DNA of 64,000 bases from Lachnocurva sp045579705 (GTDB lineage: Bacteria > Bacillota > Clostridia > Lachnospirales > Lachnospiraceae), in NCBI GenBank assembly GCA_045579705.1, contig JAZNMP010000011.1:1-64000 (forward strand). Direction: 5' to 3'. Every line of letters starts with the position of its first letter. Position 1 is the first letter of the stretch. The translations under genes were made by a program, and so were the position numbers. Shown piece by piece: positions 17,857-27,631 of the stretch. Under the pieces are notes generated by a model. It was given only the letters and a program-made list of their open reading frames with translations. It was not told the DNA's origin and searched no databases.

Positions 17857-19364
17857 GCTTTGTGACCTCCTATCTGCTGATTTCTAGAAATAGTAGTCGC
17901 ACCTTCCTGCAAATCAGTTCCTTTAAAGACGGCATTCTTTCCAAATTTCTTCTTCATCTCCAAAACCGCCTTCTGTGCCTGTTTCTCCCTCTGAAGTTCA
18001 CGCTCCTCGAGCTCTCTTTCTCTGGCAATCTGTTCGTAATCAGTAAACAGATCTAACTGCTCGAACTCATCCCGTTTCGGAATATTTTTCTCATAGATAA
18101 TATGGTTTGTCGTGATATTCAGCTTTCGAACCAATAGTATCGGATTTACTATCTCATCATAGAGTTTCAAGATAGCCTCCGTCATAAGCCTGGTCGAACT
18201 CGTATATCGTCCCAGATTAATACTTCCATGCACACTCTTTGGAACCTCTCTACCATAGAAATCCCGAACGATTTCGCCGTGATACCTCTTTCGAATCTCA
18301 GGGTCTGACAGACTCGTCCTATCGTAGACTATATCTAGCACCAGCTGGTCCGTCACAACTTTTTTCTCAACGAGTTCTAAAGAAACGAGGTCGACCATCT
18401 CACGAACTACTATCCTCGCCTTCTCATAACTATACGGTTCCATCAGAACCTGTCCCGAGCTGAAACTGTTCTCCTTAGGACGATAGGATTTAATATCGCG
18501 AATCTCTGTATTCTCATATCCAAAGGCATGATCTATCAGATATTCTGCATTCACGCCAAAAAGTTTGAACAGATAGTCCTCGTGGTAATATGCCATCCTG
18601 GCGACATCTCCCATCGTATACATGCCGTGTTTTTCCAGCTTCGTCGCAATTCCACGACCAACTCTCCAGAAATCCGTAAGTGGTCTGTGGTTCCACAGGA
18701 TATTTCGGTAACTTTCCTCATCGAGTTCGGCGATTCGCACACCATCCTCATCCGGTTTCATGTGCTTTGCTACGATATCCATCGCCACCTTACAAAGGTA
18801 CATATTCGAAGCGACACCTGCTGTCGCAGTGATTCCAGTCTCCTCTAAAACCTCACGAATCATCTTCATCGCAAGCTCATGCGCACTCATCTGATAAGTA
18901 TTCAGATAATCCGTCACATCCAGAAAGACCTCATCAATCGAGTAAACATGCATATCCTCCGGTGCAACATAACGTAGATACACCCCATAGACCTGCGAGC
19001 TGACCTCTTCATAACGCTTCATCCTCGGAACCGCGACGATATAGTCGAGCTCCAGCATAGGATCTGCCATCAACTCACTGTATTTATATGACTTTCCGGA
19101 AAAAGCTTTCCCTCTGTTTCTATACTTCCTGGATTCATTTACTTCTTTGACTCGAGAAACTACTTCGAAGAGCCTCGCTCGACCAGATATATGAAAAGAT
19201 TTAAGAGATGGAGTCACTGCCAAACAGATAGTCTTCTCTGTACGACTCGAATCTGCGACGACCAGATTCGTATCCAGTGGATCCAAGCCCCTATCATGAC
19301 ATTCTACGGACGCAAAAAAGGACTTTAGGTCGATCGCAATATAAGATTTATTTCTCTCGGCCAT
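17853..19364 (-). CDS. Y-family DNA polymerase (UmuC/UvrX type)
   Basis: A 503-residue translesion polymerase. The catalytic palm shows YIAIDLKSFFASVEC (first Asp, residues 8-22), YSIDEVFLDVTDY (Asp-Glu pair) and the typical Y-family thumb and little finger, with a C-terminal tail rich in Glu/Arg. It should copy damaged DNA with low fidelity after SOS induction. ATG follows AAGGAGG. A canonical LexA site sits beside the -35 box, 57 bases upstream. Confidence 0.93.
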   Translation of the reverse strand: MAERNKSYIAIDLKSFFASVECHDRGLDPLDTNLVVADSSRTEKTICLAVTPSLKSFHISGRARLFEVVSRVKEVNESRKYRNRGKAFSGKSYKYSELMADPMLELDYIVAVPRMKRYEEVSSQVYGVYLRYVAPEDMHVYSIDEVFLDVTDYLNTYQMSAHELAMKMIREVLEETGITATAGVASNMYLCKVAMDIVAKHMKPDEDGVRIAELDEESYRNILWNHRPLTDFWRVGRGIATKLEKHGMYTMGDVARMAYYHEDYLFKLFGVNAEYLIDHAFGYENTEIRDIKSYRPKENSFSSGQVLMEPYSYEKARIVVREMVDLVSLELVEKKVVTDQLVLDIVYDRTSLSDPEIRKRYHGEIVRDFYGREVPKSVHGSINLGRYTSSTRLMTEAILKLYDEIVNPILLVRKLNITTNHIIYEKNIPKRDEFEQLDLFTDYEQIARERELEERELQREKQAQKAVLEMKKKFGKNAVFKGTDLQEGATTISRNQQIGGHKA

Positions 19365-19392
19365 AAAGTCCTCCTTCCTTTAACTATATTCA

Positions 19393-19432
19393 ATTATATC
19401 ATGGAATCTGTTTTTTACAAGAACATTTGTTC
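19393..19432 (-). promoter_or_regulatory. LexA box and promoter of the SOS polymerase
   Basis: GAACATTTGTTC at 19421-19432 matches the Gram-positive LexA site GAAC-N4-GTTC. On the minus strand it directly abuts -35 TTGTAA (19415-19420), which is 16 bases from a consensus TATAAT (19393-19398). Bound LexA would block RNA polymerase. Confidence 0.9.
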
Positions 19433-19443
19433 CATATTTCATA

Positions 19444-20982
19444 TTATAACACGCAAGGCAATCCAAAGCAGATGATACCGGCTACGATTGCAAATACGAT
19501 TGCAAATCCAAATACTTTCTTAAGAAGTACACTCTCCTGTCCAGCTAGTCCAGCAGCTGCACATCCGATAGCGATTCCCTGCGGAGAAATCATCTTTCCG
19601 ATTCCGGCGCCTACGGCATTTGCTGCTGCAATCCATGATGGATCCCAGCCGATAGCTTTTGCAGATTCTACCTGAAGCTGTCCAAAGAGAACCTGAGTAG
19701 ATGTACCTGAGCCTGTTACAAATCCACCTAATGTTCCGATAAGTGGTGTGAACAGTGGATAAAGCTGACCTGTTACTGCAACGAGGAGAGCTGCGATAGC
19801 TGAAATCATTCCACTGTAGCCCATAATCTTTGCAAGTGCCAGTACTGAGCAGATAGTCACGATAGTCTTCCAGTTTCCGATCAATGTATCTACATATGTC
19901 TTTACGATAGTCTTAATAGATGCTCCCTGGATGAGACCTCCTATGAGACCTGCAATCATGATAAGGATACCAGGTGTATTAATCCAAGTGAAACTTAGTG
20001 TTCCAGGATTCTTTCCTGCGTATACAGACACTTTGCTTGAAATAGAAGAAAGTGAATCATGAATAGCCGGTACCAGGCTTGATGTTAGAAGCAGGATTAC
20101 AAAGATCAGGATAAATGGGCACCATGCTACGAGGGCACTCTTTAGATCGATAGAAACTTTTTTCACATCTGAAACTGCATATTCTGCAGGAACTGTACGT
20201 GTTGATTTGATAGAAATCAAAACGAGTACAATCATACAGAAGATAGCTCCAATGATATCACCGAGTTCTGGACCGATAAATCTCGCAGCTAAAAACTGCG
20301 GTGCTAAGAATGCGAGAGCGGCTACTGTTGTAAATGCCCACATTCCCTTCATAGCATCTTTTCTCTTTAAGCCTTTACCGACCATAAATACGAGGATGTA
20401 AGGTGATACAAAAGTCAAAACAGCCTGCATGATTGCAGTATTTCCAGAAAGAGCAACTGCATCGATTCCTGTAATTCCAGAAAGTGTTACAAGTGGAACA
20501 CCAACACTACCAAAAGCAGTTGGTGTTGAATTTACAACCAACAATCCGATTACAATAGTTACAGGCTCAAACCCCATAGCTATGAGGATACTAGCAGGGA
20601 TAGCTACAGCTGTTCCGAAACCAGCCATACCTTCCATGAAGTTTCCGAAGCCCCATCCGATGATGAGTGCGAGGATTCTTTTGTCCATAGAAACACTTGA
20701 GAGCATTGCTTTGATTTTGTCCATGGCTTTAGTCTCGAGTGTAAGGTTATAAACGAACAAAGCCGCCACGATTACGAGACATATAGGCCAGAGCGCATTT
20801 AGGATTCCCTCAAGAGAAGCTGTCGCTACTTCGATGACGCTCATCTTGAAATAAAGCATACCGATTAGAATTGTGATAATTGCTGACGCAAAACAGGCCT
20901 TATATCCAGGCATCTTCAGGATAGTCAGCATCCCAATCAAACAGATGATTGGAAGGATTGAAATTAGAAATTTGATAATCAT
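19444..20982 (-). CDS. lctP: L-lactate permease (LctP family)
   Basis: A 512-residue transporter with about 13 membrane segments and family motifs: PGYKACFASA, GFGNFMEGMAGFGTAVAIP, the glycine-rich GGFVTGSGTSTQVLFGQLQ and GKMISPQGIAIGCAAAGL. LctP proteins import lactate or glycolate with protons. It is encoded downstream of the terminator that closes the 30.6-21.2 kb operon, so it is probably a separate unit; it could instead carry a related 2-hydroxy acid for that pathway. The start follows AGGACGG. Confidence 0.9.
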   Translation of the reverse strand: MIIKFLISILPIICLIGMLTILKMPGYKACFASAIITILIGMLYFKMSVIEVATASLEGILNALWPICLVIVAALFVYNLTLETKAMDKIKAMLSSVSMDKRILALIIGWGFGNFMEGMAGFGTAVAIPASILIAMGFEPVTIVIGLLVVNSTPTAFGSVGVPLVTLSGITGIDAVALSGNTAIMQAVLTFVSPYILVFMVGKGLKRKDAMKGMWAFTTVAALAFLAPQFLAARFIGPELGDIIGAIFCMIVLVLISIKSTRTVPAEYAVSDVKKVSIDLKSALVAWCPFILIFVILLLTSSLVPAIHDSLSSISSKVSVYAGKNPGTLSFTWINTPGILIMIAGLIGGLIQGASIKTIVKTYVDTLIGNWKTIVTICSVLALAKIMGYSGMISAIAALLVAVTGQLYPLFTPLIGTLGGFVTGSGTSTQVLFGQLQVESAKAIGWDPSWIAAANAVGAGIGKMISPQGIAIGCAAAGLAGQESVLLKKVFGFAIVFAIVAGIICFGLPCVL

Positions 20983-21082
20983 CAGAACCGTCCTAACTTT
21001 CTATAATGTTAATTTTTAATCATAAACGTTAAAAAGTATAAAACTATTCCTGTCTTTTGTCATTATAAATACTATCCAAAAA

Positions 21083-21127
21083 AAATTCAAAAAAAGAGTC
21101 GTACTCCATCAGAATAGAATACGACTC
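21083..21127 (-). terminator. terminator of the catabolic operon
   Basis: On the minus strand GAGTCGTA / TACGACTC (arms at 21120-21127 and 21096-21103) is followed by a run of T residues. It lies 35 bases after the stop of the 21162 gene. Confidence 0.88.
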
Positions 21128-21161
21128 TCCATAGAAAGTAAAGATTTTAAGATGTCTATAA

Positions 21162-21623
21162 CTACATCGTTGCTGCAGCAGCTTTCTGTGCTACAGGAAT
21201 GAATATCATAGCTACAACGAAACATAGAATGTAGCATGGGATGAAAGTTCCCAGGAACGCGAATAAAAATGCTGGCGCTTTTGCTCCTGCAAATATCTGG
21301 ACATTTATGAAATTCATAACGAGTCCGATGATGACGCAGAACAAAGCTACGATTGGAATATTTCCTACCAAGTGTCCAGGTAAACTTTCTGGATCTAATT
21401 TAAACAGAGTAGGGAATTTCATGGCGATTCCCTGAATAGGGAACAGCGCATTTATGATACACGCCAGTACGAAGCCGATTAGAATATTTACGGCAAGTGC
21501 TGGTGTAAGCAACTTTGAAGCGTTGCCTGAGAATACCATTCCCCCGATAGACATAGCTGCTGCCATCGGGATATTCATTACTAGGTTGAATACTACGACA
21601 AACTTAAAGCTTGGCTTTTCCAT
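21162..21623 (-). CDS. small four-helix membrane protein, unassigned
   Basis: A 153-residue protein with four hydrophobic segments and no charged catalytic motif. It resembles in size and layout the other small membrane protein of this operon (22669-23100), suggesting related families. The start at 21623 (MEKPSFKF) is preferred because GGGAGG lies just upstream; an earlier TTG would sit inside that site. It is the last gene of the operon. It may be part of a transport or sensing function, which is inference. Confidence 0.65.
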   Translation of the reverse strand: MEKPSFKFVVVFNLVMNIPMAAAMSIGGMVFSGNASKLLTPALAVNILIGFVLACIINALFPIQGIAMKFPTLFKLDPESLPGHLVGNIPIVALFCVIIGLVMNFINVQIFAGAKAPAFLFAFLGTFIPCYILCFVVAMIFIPVAQKAAAATM

Positions 21624-21657
21624 TATTATTTCCTCCCTCAATATTTAACCCAATTTA

Positions 21658-22599
21658 TCAAGCTTTTGATGGTGATGGTGTTGGTTCACAAACAGCTGTA
21701 TAGTGAGCCTTACGAGCCTTGAACTCAGGATCTTTGAATAGATTCATAAGTCTTCCTTCGTTCTCGAAGATGTCATCGCCATGCATCTTCTTTCCTGTCA
21801 ATGTATCATGAGCCTTTGGTTCATCTTCAGGATCGAACTTGAACTTAAATGCACCATTTACTATCTCAAGTGTTCCTTCCAAACCACAGAGTTCGCATAC
21901 ACAATGAGTTGTTCCAGGGAAGATATAGAAGTTATTTCCCTGGCAATGAGGACAAGCACCTTCAGCGCCCTTCCACTCGGCATTCTCGATATCGCCTGCT
22001 GCCTCTACGAGGTTACGTCCGATTTCCTTCATACGCTCAACCTTGTCATCCTGCATGATTACATCCTTTGACCATGAGAAGAACTCATTGTTGATAACCT
22101 TCCAAGCCGGGCTCATAGCGAGCATAGCGTGATCTGTTTCAACACGGCATGCCCAGTCAGAACCACCGATACCAACAAAAGAGATAGCCTTCTGCTTGAG
22201 ATACTTAGGATCAAGACCTTCTTTACCCTGTTCCTTAAGCTTTGCATCAGCCATGAGGAGCATTCCCATATCATGTCCAGGTCCCATTCTGTCGCAAAGA
22301 ACATGGAAGAGTCCTGATCCGCCTGATTCATAGATAGGATCTACGATTAAAACACCATCAGCTTCAGCCATCTTGTCAAAGAGTGCCTTATAATCGTCTT
22401 TCTGTGAGCAAATCATACCTTTGCCCATTACCAGACCACGAGAACAAGCTACGCATCCAGTACAATATTTGATATCCCAATCAAATACATGTATAAATTC
22501 GATTTCTGCCCCCATTTTTTTTGCTTCCTCTAGTGCTACACGACACATGGTATCGTTGTTACCATTTCGAGTACCACATGAAAGTCCTAAGATTTTCAT
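21658..22599 (-). CDS. flavodoxin-fold NAD(P)H-dependent FMN reductase with C-terminal zinc ribbon
   Basis: A 313-residue protein. Residues 1-200 match the NADPH-dependent FMN reductase/iron-sulfur flavoprotein fold: LGLSCGTRNGNNDTMC for the FMN phosphate loop, then YCTGCVACSRG, a Cys cluster of the type that binds an Fe-S centre. Residues about 215-240 form a zinc-ribbon-like set of four Cys (CPHC...CELC). The family passes electrons from NAD(P)H or ferredoxin to small organic acceptors. Within this operon it could reduce a bound substrate, but that is not proven. ATG follows AGGAGG. Confidence 0.8.
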   Translation of the reverse strand: MKILGLSCGTRNGNNDTMCRVALEEAKKMGAEIEFIHVFDWDIKYCTGCVACSRGLVMGKGMICSQKDDYKALFDKMAEADGVLIVDPIYESGGSGLFHVLCDRMGPGHDMGMLLMADAKLKEQGKEGLDPKYLKQKAISFVGIGGSDWACRVETDHAMLAMSPAWKVINNEFFSWSKDVIMQDDKVERMKEIGRNLVEAAGDIENAEWKGAEGACPHCQGNNFYIFPGTTHCVCELCGLEGTLEIVNGAFKFKFDPEDEPKAHDTLTGKKMHGDDIFENEGRLMNLFKDPEFKARKAHYTAVCEPTPSPSKA

Positions 22600-22668
22600 A
22601 ATATAACCTCCTATTTATGAAAAAATAACCTCTTATAAAAAGTCTCCATCATATCGAAGACATTTTTA

Positions 22669-23100
22669 TCAAAACATAAGCGTAATCTTTTGAACCGGCT
22701 TCTCAATTACGAGGCTGGTTACTAATCCTACGAGGTGAAGGATTGGATAAGTCTGAAACCAAACAGGAATCAAACTTCCATTTATTCCTACATTCACTAA
22801 TGCAACCGTGAAACTGATAATCGTTACATAGATTGCATTTACTACGAAATTTCTCGCAAAGAATTCCCCGACTGAACCCGTCTTAAACTTAAGAAGTGAC
22901 TCCGCAAACCACTTTCCTATTCGATCCATCGGAAGTATCGCTGCCCAGACCGTATTAATTGTAAAGGCAAGCGCACATCCTTTTACCCATCCGGCTACTG
23001 TATCTCCACCGGAAAGATAAGTTGCAGTTGTATTAATAGATAATGCCATCAGTACATTTGTCAGTACTATCCAGCGTAAATATTTCTTCGTAGTCATCAT
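22669..23100 (-). CDS. small four-helix membrane protein, unassigned
   Basis: A 143-residue hydrophobic protein with four predicted membrane segments. Its start overlaps the MFS transporter stop (ATGA), which suggests a working pair with that transporter. No motif is recognised. It resembles the gene at 21162-21623 in length and layout. Confidence 0.65.
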   Translation of the reverse strand: MMTTKKYLRWIVLTNVLMALSINTTATYLSGGDTVAGWVKGCALAFTINTVWAAILPMDRIGKWFAESLLKFKTGSVGEFFARNFVVNAIYVTIISFTVALVNVGINGSLIPVWFQTYPILHLVGLVTSLVIEKPVQKITLMF

Positions 23101-24308
23101 TCATTCCTAACCGGTCTACGTATCAACAGAGCACATACGAGCGCCAATACGATTGCAAACAGCATTATCATAAAGATAGAGCTGAAACTTCCTTCTCTGT
23201 CGTAGATAGCTCCTGCGAGGATTCCTCCAAATGATGCAATCAACAGATTTAGATTTATAATGGAAAAATTCACCGGATAGTGTTTAACTCCATAGAAATC
23301 CATAATGAATGCTGAGTTTGTAGGTGTAACTCCTCCGTATGACAGACCAAAGCAAATGAAACCGATGATGATAACAGCCAGACTTCCCATATTTAGTCCG
23401 ATGATATTTATAATCACTGAAACGAGATATAATCCGAGATTGAGAAGCATAGTTCTCTTCTGGCCCAGTTTGTCATATAGACCACCAAAGATTACTCGTC
23501 CAACTCCATTAAATATAGAAATAAGTCCTACTATAGTAGCAATAGTTCCGGCTCCTAAATCGCCATCTGTCTCCAGGACGATTCCACTCGCCTGCGCAAT
23601 CAGTGCCAAAGCTGCTGCACTGAGTAAGATTGCGTAGCAGAAGTAAAGCCAGAAACTTCCTTTTTTCACCATTTCGAGTGTCGTATAGTCGACACCAGCT
23701 GCATCTTCTGTACCATCCTCTATCTCGTACTCCGCGATTTCCTCACTCTTCGGTCTACGAATAATAAACGCTCCGATGAGAATCACTGCAAATACGATGA
23801 AGCCCATTACTTTAAACTCTTCTCTCCAACTATAGGTGGCTAGTAGAGATGCATAGACTTTTCCAATCAGAAAAGCTCCTATTCCGAATCCCATGAGGAG
23901 GATTCCGGAAATCAAACCTTTGCGGTCAGGGAACCATTTCGTGATGCTTCCCATAACTGCGTTATAACTAAATCCTGCTCCTAATCCAGCGAGCACTCCG
24001 AACCCCATATAGAGAGCCGGGAGACTGTTTAGCGTACTCACCATTTCAAATCCCCCTAGCAGTAAGAGGGATGAAATAATGAGGAGATATCTTTCTCTAA
24101 CCTTTGAAGCTAGTATTCCCGCTATCAGGCCACCAATACAGAAGGAACTCATAGCTAAGGTAAAAGTAAGAGAAAGAGCGCCTTTGCTCCAACCTGAGTA
24201 CTCAGTTGCAATAGGACTTGAGAGAACACTCCAAGCATAGATTAGTCCTGCGAACAGGAGAACTACGACTCCTGCCGTGGCTATAATCCATCTATTTGTT
24301 TTCTTCAT
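23097..24308 (-). CDS. MFS transporter, oxalate/formate antiporter (OFA) type
   Basis: A 403-residue protein with 12 membrane segments. The N-terminal half has IYAWSVLSSPIATEYSGWS and GLGAGFSYNAVMGSI, typical of OFA-family transporters; the cytosolic loop SEEIAEYEIEDGTED separates the halves. These exchange or import small carboxylic acids. The start at 24308 (MKKTNRW) is chosen because GGAG is spaced well upstream. It is probably the substrate or product carrier of this catabolic operon. Confidence 0.85.
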   Translation of the reverse strand: MKKTNRWIIATAGVVVLLFAGLIYAWSVLSSPIATEYSGWSKGALSLTFTLAMSSFCIGGLIAGILASKVRERYLLIISSLLLLGGFEMVSTLNSLPALYMGFGVLAGLGAGFSYNAVMGSITKWFPDRKGLISGILLMGFGIGAFLIGKVYASLLATYSWREEFKVMGFIVFAVILIGAFIIRRPKSEEIAEYEIEDGTEDAAGVDYTTLEMVKKGSFWLYFCYAILLSAAALALIAQASGIVLETDGDLGAGTIATIVGLISIFNGVGRVIFGGLYDKLGQKRTMLLNLGLYLVSVIINIIGLNMGSLAVIIIGFICFGLSYGGVTPTNSAFIMDFYGVKHYPVNFSIINLNLLIASFGGILAGAIYDREGSFSSIFMIMLFAIVLALVCALLIRRPVRNE

Positions 24309-24320
24309 ATTCACACTCCA

Positions 24321-25388
24321 TTATTCATATACTCTAGCTTCCTCTTCGCCGCGAAGAACTCGAAGAGTTCCTTCTGCGAGGGCACTCATCTCATTCTCAC
24401 CAGGAATGATTTCGATAGGTGCCAGGAAACCAACATGTTTGATGATGGAATTTGTAAATATCTTTGATTTCGCTGTACCACCAGTGAGTACGATGTAATC
24501 GATATCACCGTCTACTGAAGGTGCGATACGAGCGATAGTCTTTGCTGTATTGAGCGCCATAGCTTCGTAAAGTAATGAAGCTTCCTCATTTCCTTCGGCT
24601 ATCATATCTTCAACAACTCTCATATCAGAAGTTCCAAAGTAGGAAATCATACCGCCTTCACGCTGTAGCTTTCTCATCAGTTCTTCCTTTGTGTACTTTC
24701 CGCTGTAGCACATATCTACGAGAGCATAAGTTGGAAGTCCACCTGCACGTTCTGGTGCAAAAGTTCCGATTTCGTCATTGAAGAAATCGATGATATGTCC
24801 GTTAGAGTGCAGATTTACAGTAATTCCACCACCCAAATGTGCGACGATGATATTTGATCTCTTATAATCGATTCCTTTGTCACGGCAGAGCTTTAAAGCT
24901 GCTGCACGTGTATTTAGGTTGTGTCCCTTTGCCGGAACACGGATTCCCTTAATACCAGTGATTTTGTTTACATCAGTCATCTCATCTACAGTGATTGCAT
25001 CGTAGATATATGCCTTGATTCCGACTTCCTGAGCGAGGCTATAAGCGATACCTGCTCCGAGGTTGCTGGCATGCTGATCTACTGGATGATTCTTCAGAGT
25101 ATCAACCATCTTCTCGTTTACTTCGTAGGCACCAGTCTTTACTGGTGGAAGCGCACCGCCTCGACCTACGATAGCGGAAAAAGATTCCAAAGATTCGTCA
25201 TGCTTCGTCAAAGCTGCACGAATCAGATTTTTTCTCATCTCTAACTGATCATAGATAGTTGCATAAGCTTTTAATTCTTCTAGAGTATGATCTATACTTT
25301 CAATCCACTGCTGCTCTTCGTTTAGATATACTGCGATTTTTGTCGAAGTAGAGCCAGGATTAATAACCAAAATTCTATAATCTGACAT
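24321..25388 (-). CDS. buk: butyrate kinase
   Basis: A 355-residue acetokinase-family enzyme with the phosphate-binding N-terminus RILVINPGSTSTKIAVY, VGRGGALPPVKTGAYEV, and the substrate and metal motifs HNLNTRAAALKLCRD and IVAHLGGGITVNLHSNG. It converts butyryl (or branched-chain acyl) phosphate and ADP to the acid and ATP. It lies 14 bases downstream of ptb, the usual partner, and closes the energy-yielding step of the pathway encoded here. Cytosolic. ATG follows AGAGGAG. Confidence 0.95.
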   Translation of the reverse strand: MSDYRILVINPGSTSTKIAVYLNEEQQWIESIDHTLEELKAYATIYDQLEMRKNLIRAALTKHDESLESFSAIVGRGGALPPVKTGAYEVNEKMVDTLKNHPVDQHASNLGAGIAYSLAQEVGIKAYIYDAITVDEMTDVNKITGIKGIRVPAKGHNLNTRAAALKLCRDKGIDYKRSNIIVAHLGGGITVNLHSNGHIIDFFNDEIGTFAPERAGGLPTYALVDMCYSGKYTKEELMRKLQREGGMISYFGTSDMRVVEDMIAEGNEEASLLYEAMALNTAKTIARIAPSVDGDIDYIVLTGGTAKSKIFTNSIIKHVGFLAPIEIIPGENEMSALAEGTLRVLRGEEEARVYE

Positions 25389-25402
25389 TCAAATAACTCC
25401 TC

Positions 25403-26314
25403 TTACTTTGTTGCCGCAGCACAAACTACGATAGAGAGATATTTCTCTTCTGCGCTGGAGCCGCGTGATACCATAACTATTGGGCATTTTGCGCCTACGA
25501 TGAAGCCTGCCATCTTTGCCTTGCAGCTGATAGCGTACATCTTTCCCATAATATTTCCTGCGTGGATATTTGGAGCCACGAGTACATCCGGGTCACCTGC
25601 TATCTTTGAATCCAATCCTTTGAACTCTGAGATTTCCTTGCTCATAGCACAGTCATACTGGATAGGACCTTCGACGATACAGTTTTTGATTTCGCCACGC
25701 TTGTTCATCTCTGCAAGCTCAGCTGCATCTACTGACTCAGGCATCTTTGGATTTACTTTCTCAACACAAGCAAGTACACCAACCTTTGGACAGTCATATC
25801 CCATAGCGCAGAGTGTATCTACTGTGTTCTGGATGATTTCCTTCTTCTGGTTCAAATCTGGATAAGGAACCATTCCACCATCTACAGGAAGGATAAGCTT
25901 GTGATAAGTAGGAACTTCAAAGATTGAGAAGTGAGACATCAGTCTGCCCTGTCCGAGTCCGTACTCTTTGTTTACTACTTCCTTTAATATGATTTTTGTA
26001 TCAACTTTGCCTTTCATCAAGAAATCTGCCTTGCCATCACGAACTAACTTAACTGCGATTTCACAAGCTTCCTTAAGTTCACTAGCAGGCACATCGATGA
26101 TATTCTCGTCAGGAATTTTTTCCGAAAGCTGTGAGAGAATTCCTTCGATGATAGCCTTGTCTCCGACGAGAATAGGCTCTACGATTCCTTCTCTTCTGGC
26201 ATTTACAACTGCTTCAAGTGTATGTTCATCATTCGCACAAGCAACCGCCATAATCTTTCTCTGGCCGTTACTCTTTACATGTGCGATTAATTCCTCAAAA
26301 TTATGAAATACCAT
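25403..26314 (-). CDS. ptb: phosphate butyryltransferase
   Basis: A 303-residue member of the phosphate acetyl/butyryl transferase family: GADFLMKGKVDTKIILKEV-like stretch near residue 95, GVLACVEKVNPKMPESVDA, and the C-terminal GFIVGAKCPIVMVSRGSSAEEKYLS. It converts acyl-CoA and phosphate to acyl phosphate and CoA. Together with buk it turns the acyl-CoA made by the adjacent 2-oxoacid oxidoreductase into ATP. ATG follows GGGAGGAG; 13 bases separate it from the gamma subunit gene upstream. Confidence 0.94.
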   Translation of the reverse strand: MVFHNFEELIAHVKSNGQRKIMAVACANDEHTLEAVVNARREGIVEPILVGDKAIIEGILSQLSEKIPDENIIDVPASELKEACEIAVKLVRDGKADFLMKGKVDTKIILKEVVNKEYGLGQGRLMSHFSIFEVPTYHKLILPVDGGMVPYPDLNQKKEIIQNTVDTLCAMGYDCPKVGVLACVEKVNPKMPESVDAAELAEMNKRGEIKNCIVEGPIQYDCAMSKEISEFKGLDSKIAGDPDVLVAPNIHAGNIMGKMYAISCKAKMAGFIVGAKCPIVMVSRGSSAEEKYLSIVVCAAATK

Positions 26315-26326
26315 TTCTACTCCTCC

Positions 26327-26875
26327 CTAGTGTTTCTGGGCTCTTCCGATTTCCAAGCCCTTCTCAAAAGCCTGTTTGTTTAGTGGAAGAAGTTTAGGTT
26401 TCTTTGAAAGTTTGTGTTCTACTGTTGACCAAACGATTTCAGGATCTACGACTTCCGTATACCCAACGTAAACACCGAGCATGATTACGTTTAGAACCTT
26501 TGCATTTCCCATTTCGAGGGCAAGCTCTGTAACTGGAGCCTCGATAACCTCGATATCTGTACGTTTGATTTCATCCTTTACGATAGAACTATTGATAAAA
26601 AGTCTACCGCCCTCTTTAAGAGTGCCTATAAATTTATTCAAAGATGGACCGTTCATGACGATCAAATCGTCCATTACATCACCAAGTGGTGCACCGATCA
26701 TCTCATCTGAAATTACTACATAACAGTTGGCTGTACCGCCTCGCTGCTCAGCACCATAAGATGGAAAGAAAGTTACGTTTTTGTCCGTAGAATCACAAGT
26801 TGCCTGTGATAGGAACTTTCCGAGTGACATAACACCCTGTCCACCAAATCCTGCTACACATAAATTTGTTTCCAT
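26327..26875 (-). CDS. 2-oxoacid:ferredoxin oxidoreductase, gamma subunit
   Basis: A 182-residue protein with the gamma-domain hallmark CVAGFGGQGVMSLGKFLSQA, then FPSYGAEQRGGTANCYVVIS. The gamma subunit is the structural and CoA-handling part of 2-oxoglutarate, branched-chain or indolepyruvate oxidoreductases. Gene order delta-alpha-beta-gamma with ptb-buk next door suggests a branched-chain (VOR-type) or related oxoacid as substrate. ATG follows AAGGAGGAG. Confidence 0.9.
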   Translation of the reverse strand: METNLCVAGFGGQGVMSLGKFLSQATCDSTDKNVTFFPSYGAEQRGGTANCYVVISDEMIGAPLGDVMDDLIVMNGPSLNKFIGTLKEGGRLFINSSIVKDEIKRTDIEVIEAPVTELALEMGNAKVLNVIMLGVYVGYTEVVDPEIVWSTVEHKLSKKPKLLPLNKQAFEKGLEIGRAQKH

Positions 26876-26886
26876 GCTGCTCCTCC

Positions 26887-27630
26887 TTAACCGTTATCTC
26901 TGATGACACCGAGAGGGAATTCTTTAAGCATATTCTCCTCCAGATAATCGAGTGCCTTTAATGAATTCAATCCCCAGTTTGTAGGACATGAAGTTACGAT
27001 TTCTACGAGTGAGAAACCTTTGCCTTCAAGCTGGTACTCAAAAGCTTTCTTTATAGCTTTCTTTGTCTTCATTACATTTCCTGGATTATTGCAGCTGGTT
27101 CTAACGAGATAATGTGGAGCTGTAAGCTGATCCAAAGTCTCGCAGACATGCATAGGATATCCATGTTCTTCTGCATTTCTGCCGTTAGGTGCAGTAGAAG
27201 CCTTCATACCCATTAGAGTAGTAGGCGCAAGCTGTCCACCTGTCATTCCATAGATACCGTTATTGATAAAGATTACTGTGAAGTTCTCACCTCTGTTTGC
27301 TGCTGATACTGTTTCAGCCAAACCGATTGATGCGAGGTCACCGTCACCCTGATATGTGAAATAAAGTGTATCCGGGTTAGCTCTCTTCATACCTGTTGCA
27401 ACAGCACAAGCTCTACCATGAGGAGCAGTTGTGTTGTCATAAGCCATGTAATCCATCTGCAGACCACAACAACCGATTCCGAGTACTGCTGCCGTCTTAT
27501 CCACGATGCCCATTTCATCGATAACTTCACCGATGAGCTTCATTACAGTAGAGTGCATACAACCTGGGCAAAAGCCTGAAACCTTATCTTCCTGAATAGT
27601 CTTTGTTCTACTATATTTAAGTTCTGACAT
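26887..27630 (-). CDS. 2-oxoacid:ferredoxin oxidoreductase, beta subunit (thiamine pyrophosphate)
   Basis: A 247-residue thiamine-pyrophosphate-binding subunit: FCPGCMHSTVMKLIGEV, GIGCCGLQMDYMAYDNT, and the cofactor motif YQGDGDLASIGLAETVSAANR with IFINNGIYGMTGGQLAPTT. It decarboxylates the 2-oxoacid and forms the hydroxyalkyl intermediate. It sits between alpha and gamma with gaps of one and eleven bases. Confidence 0.92.
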   Translation of the reverse strand: MSELKYSRTKTIQEDKVSGFCPGCMHSTVMKLIGEVIDEMGIVDKTAAVLGIGCCGLQMDYMAYDNTTAPHGRACAVATGMKRANPDTLYFTYQGDGDLASIGLAETVSAANRGENFTVIFINNGIYGMTGGQLAPTTLMGMKASTAPNGRNAEEHGYPMHVCETLDQLTAPHYLVRTSCNNPGNVMKTKKAIKKAFEYQLEGKGFSLVEIVTSCPTNWGLNSLKALDYLEENMLKEFPLGVIRDNG

Positions 27631-27631
27631 C

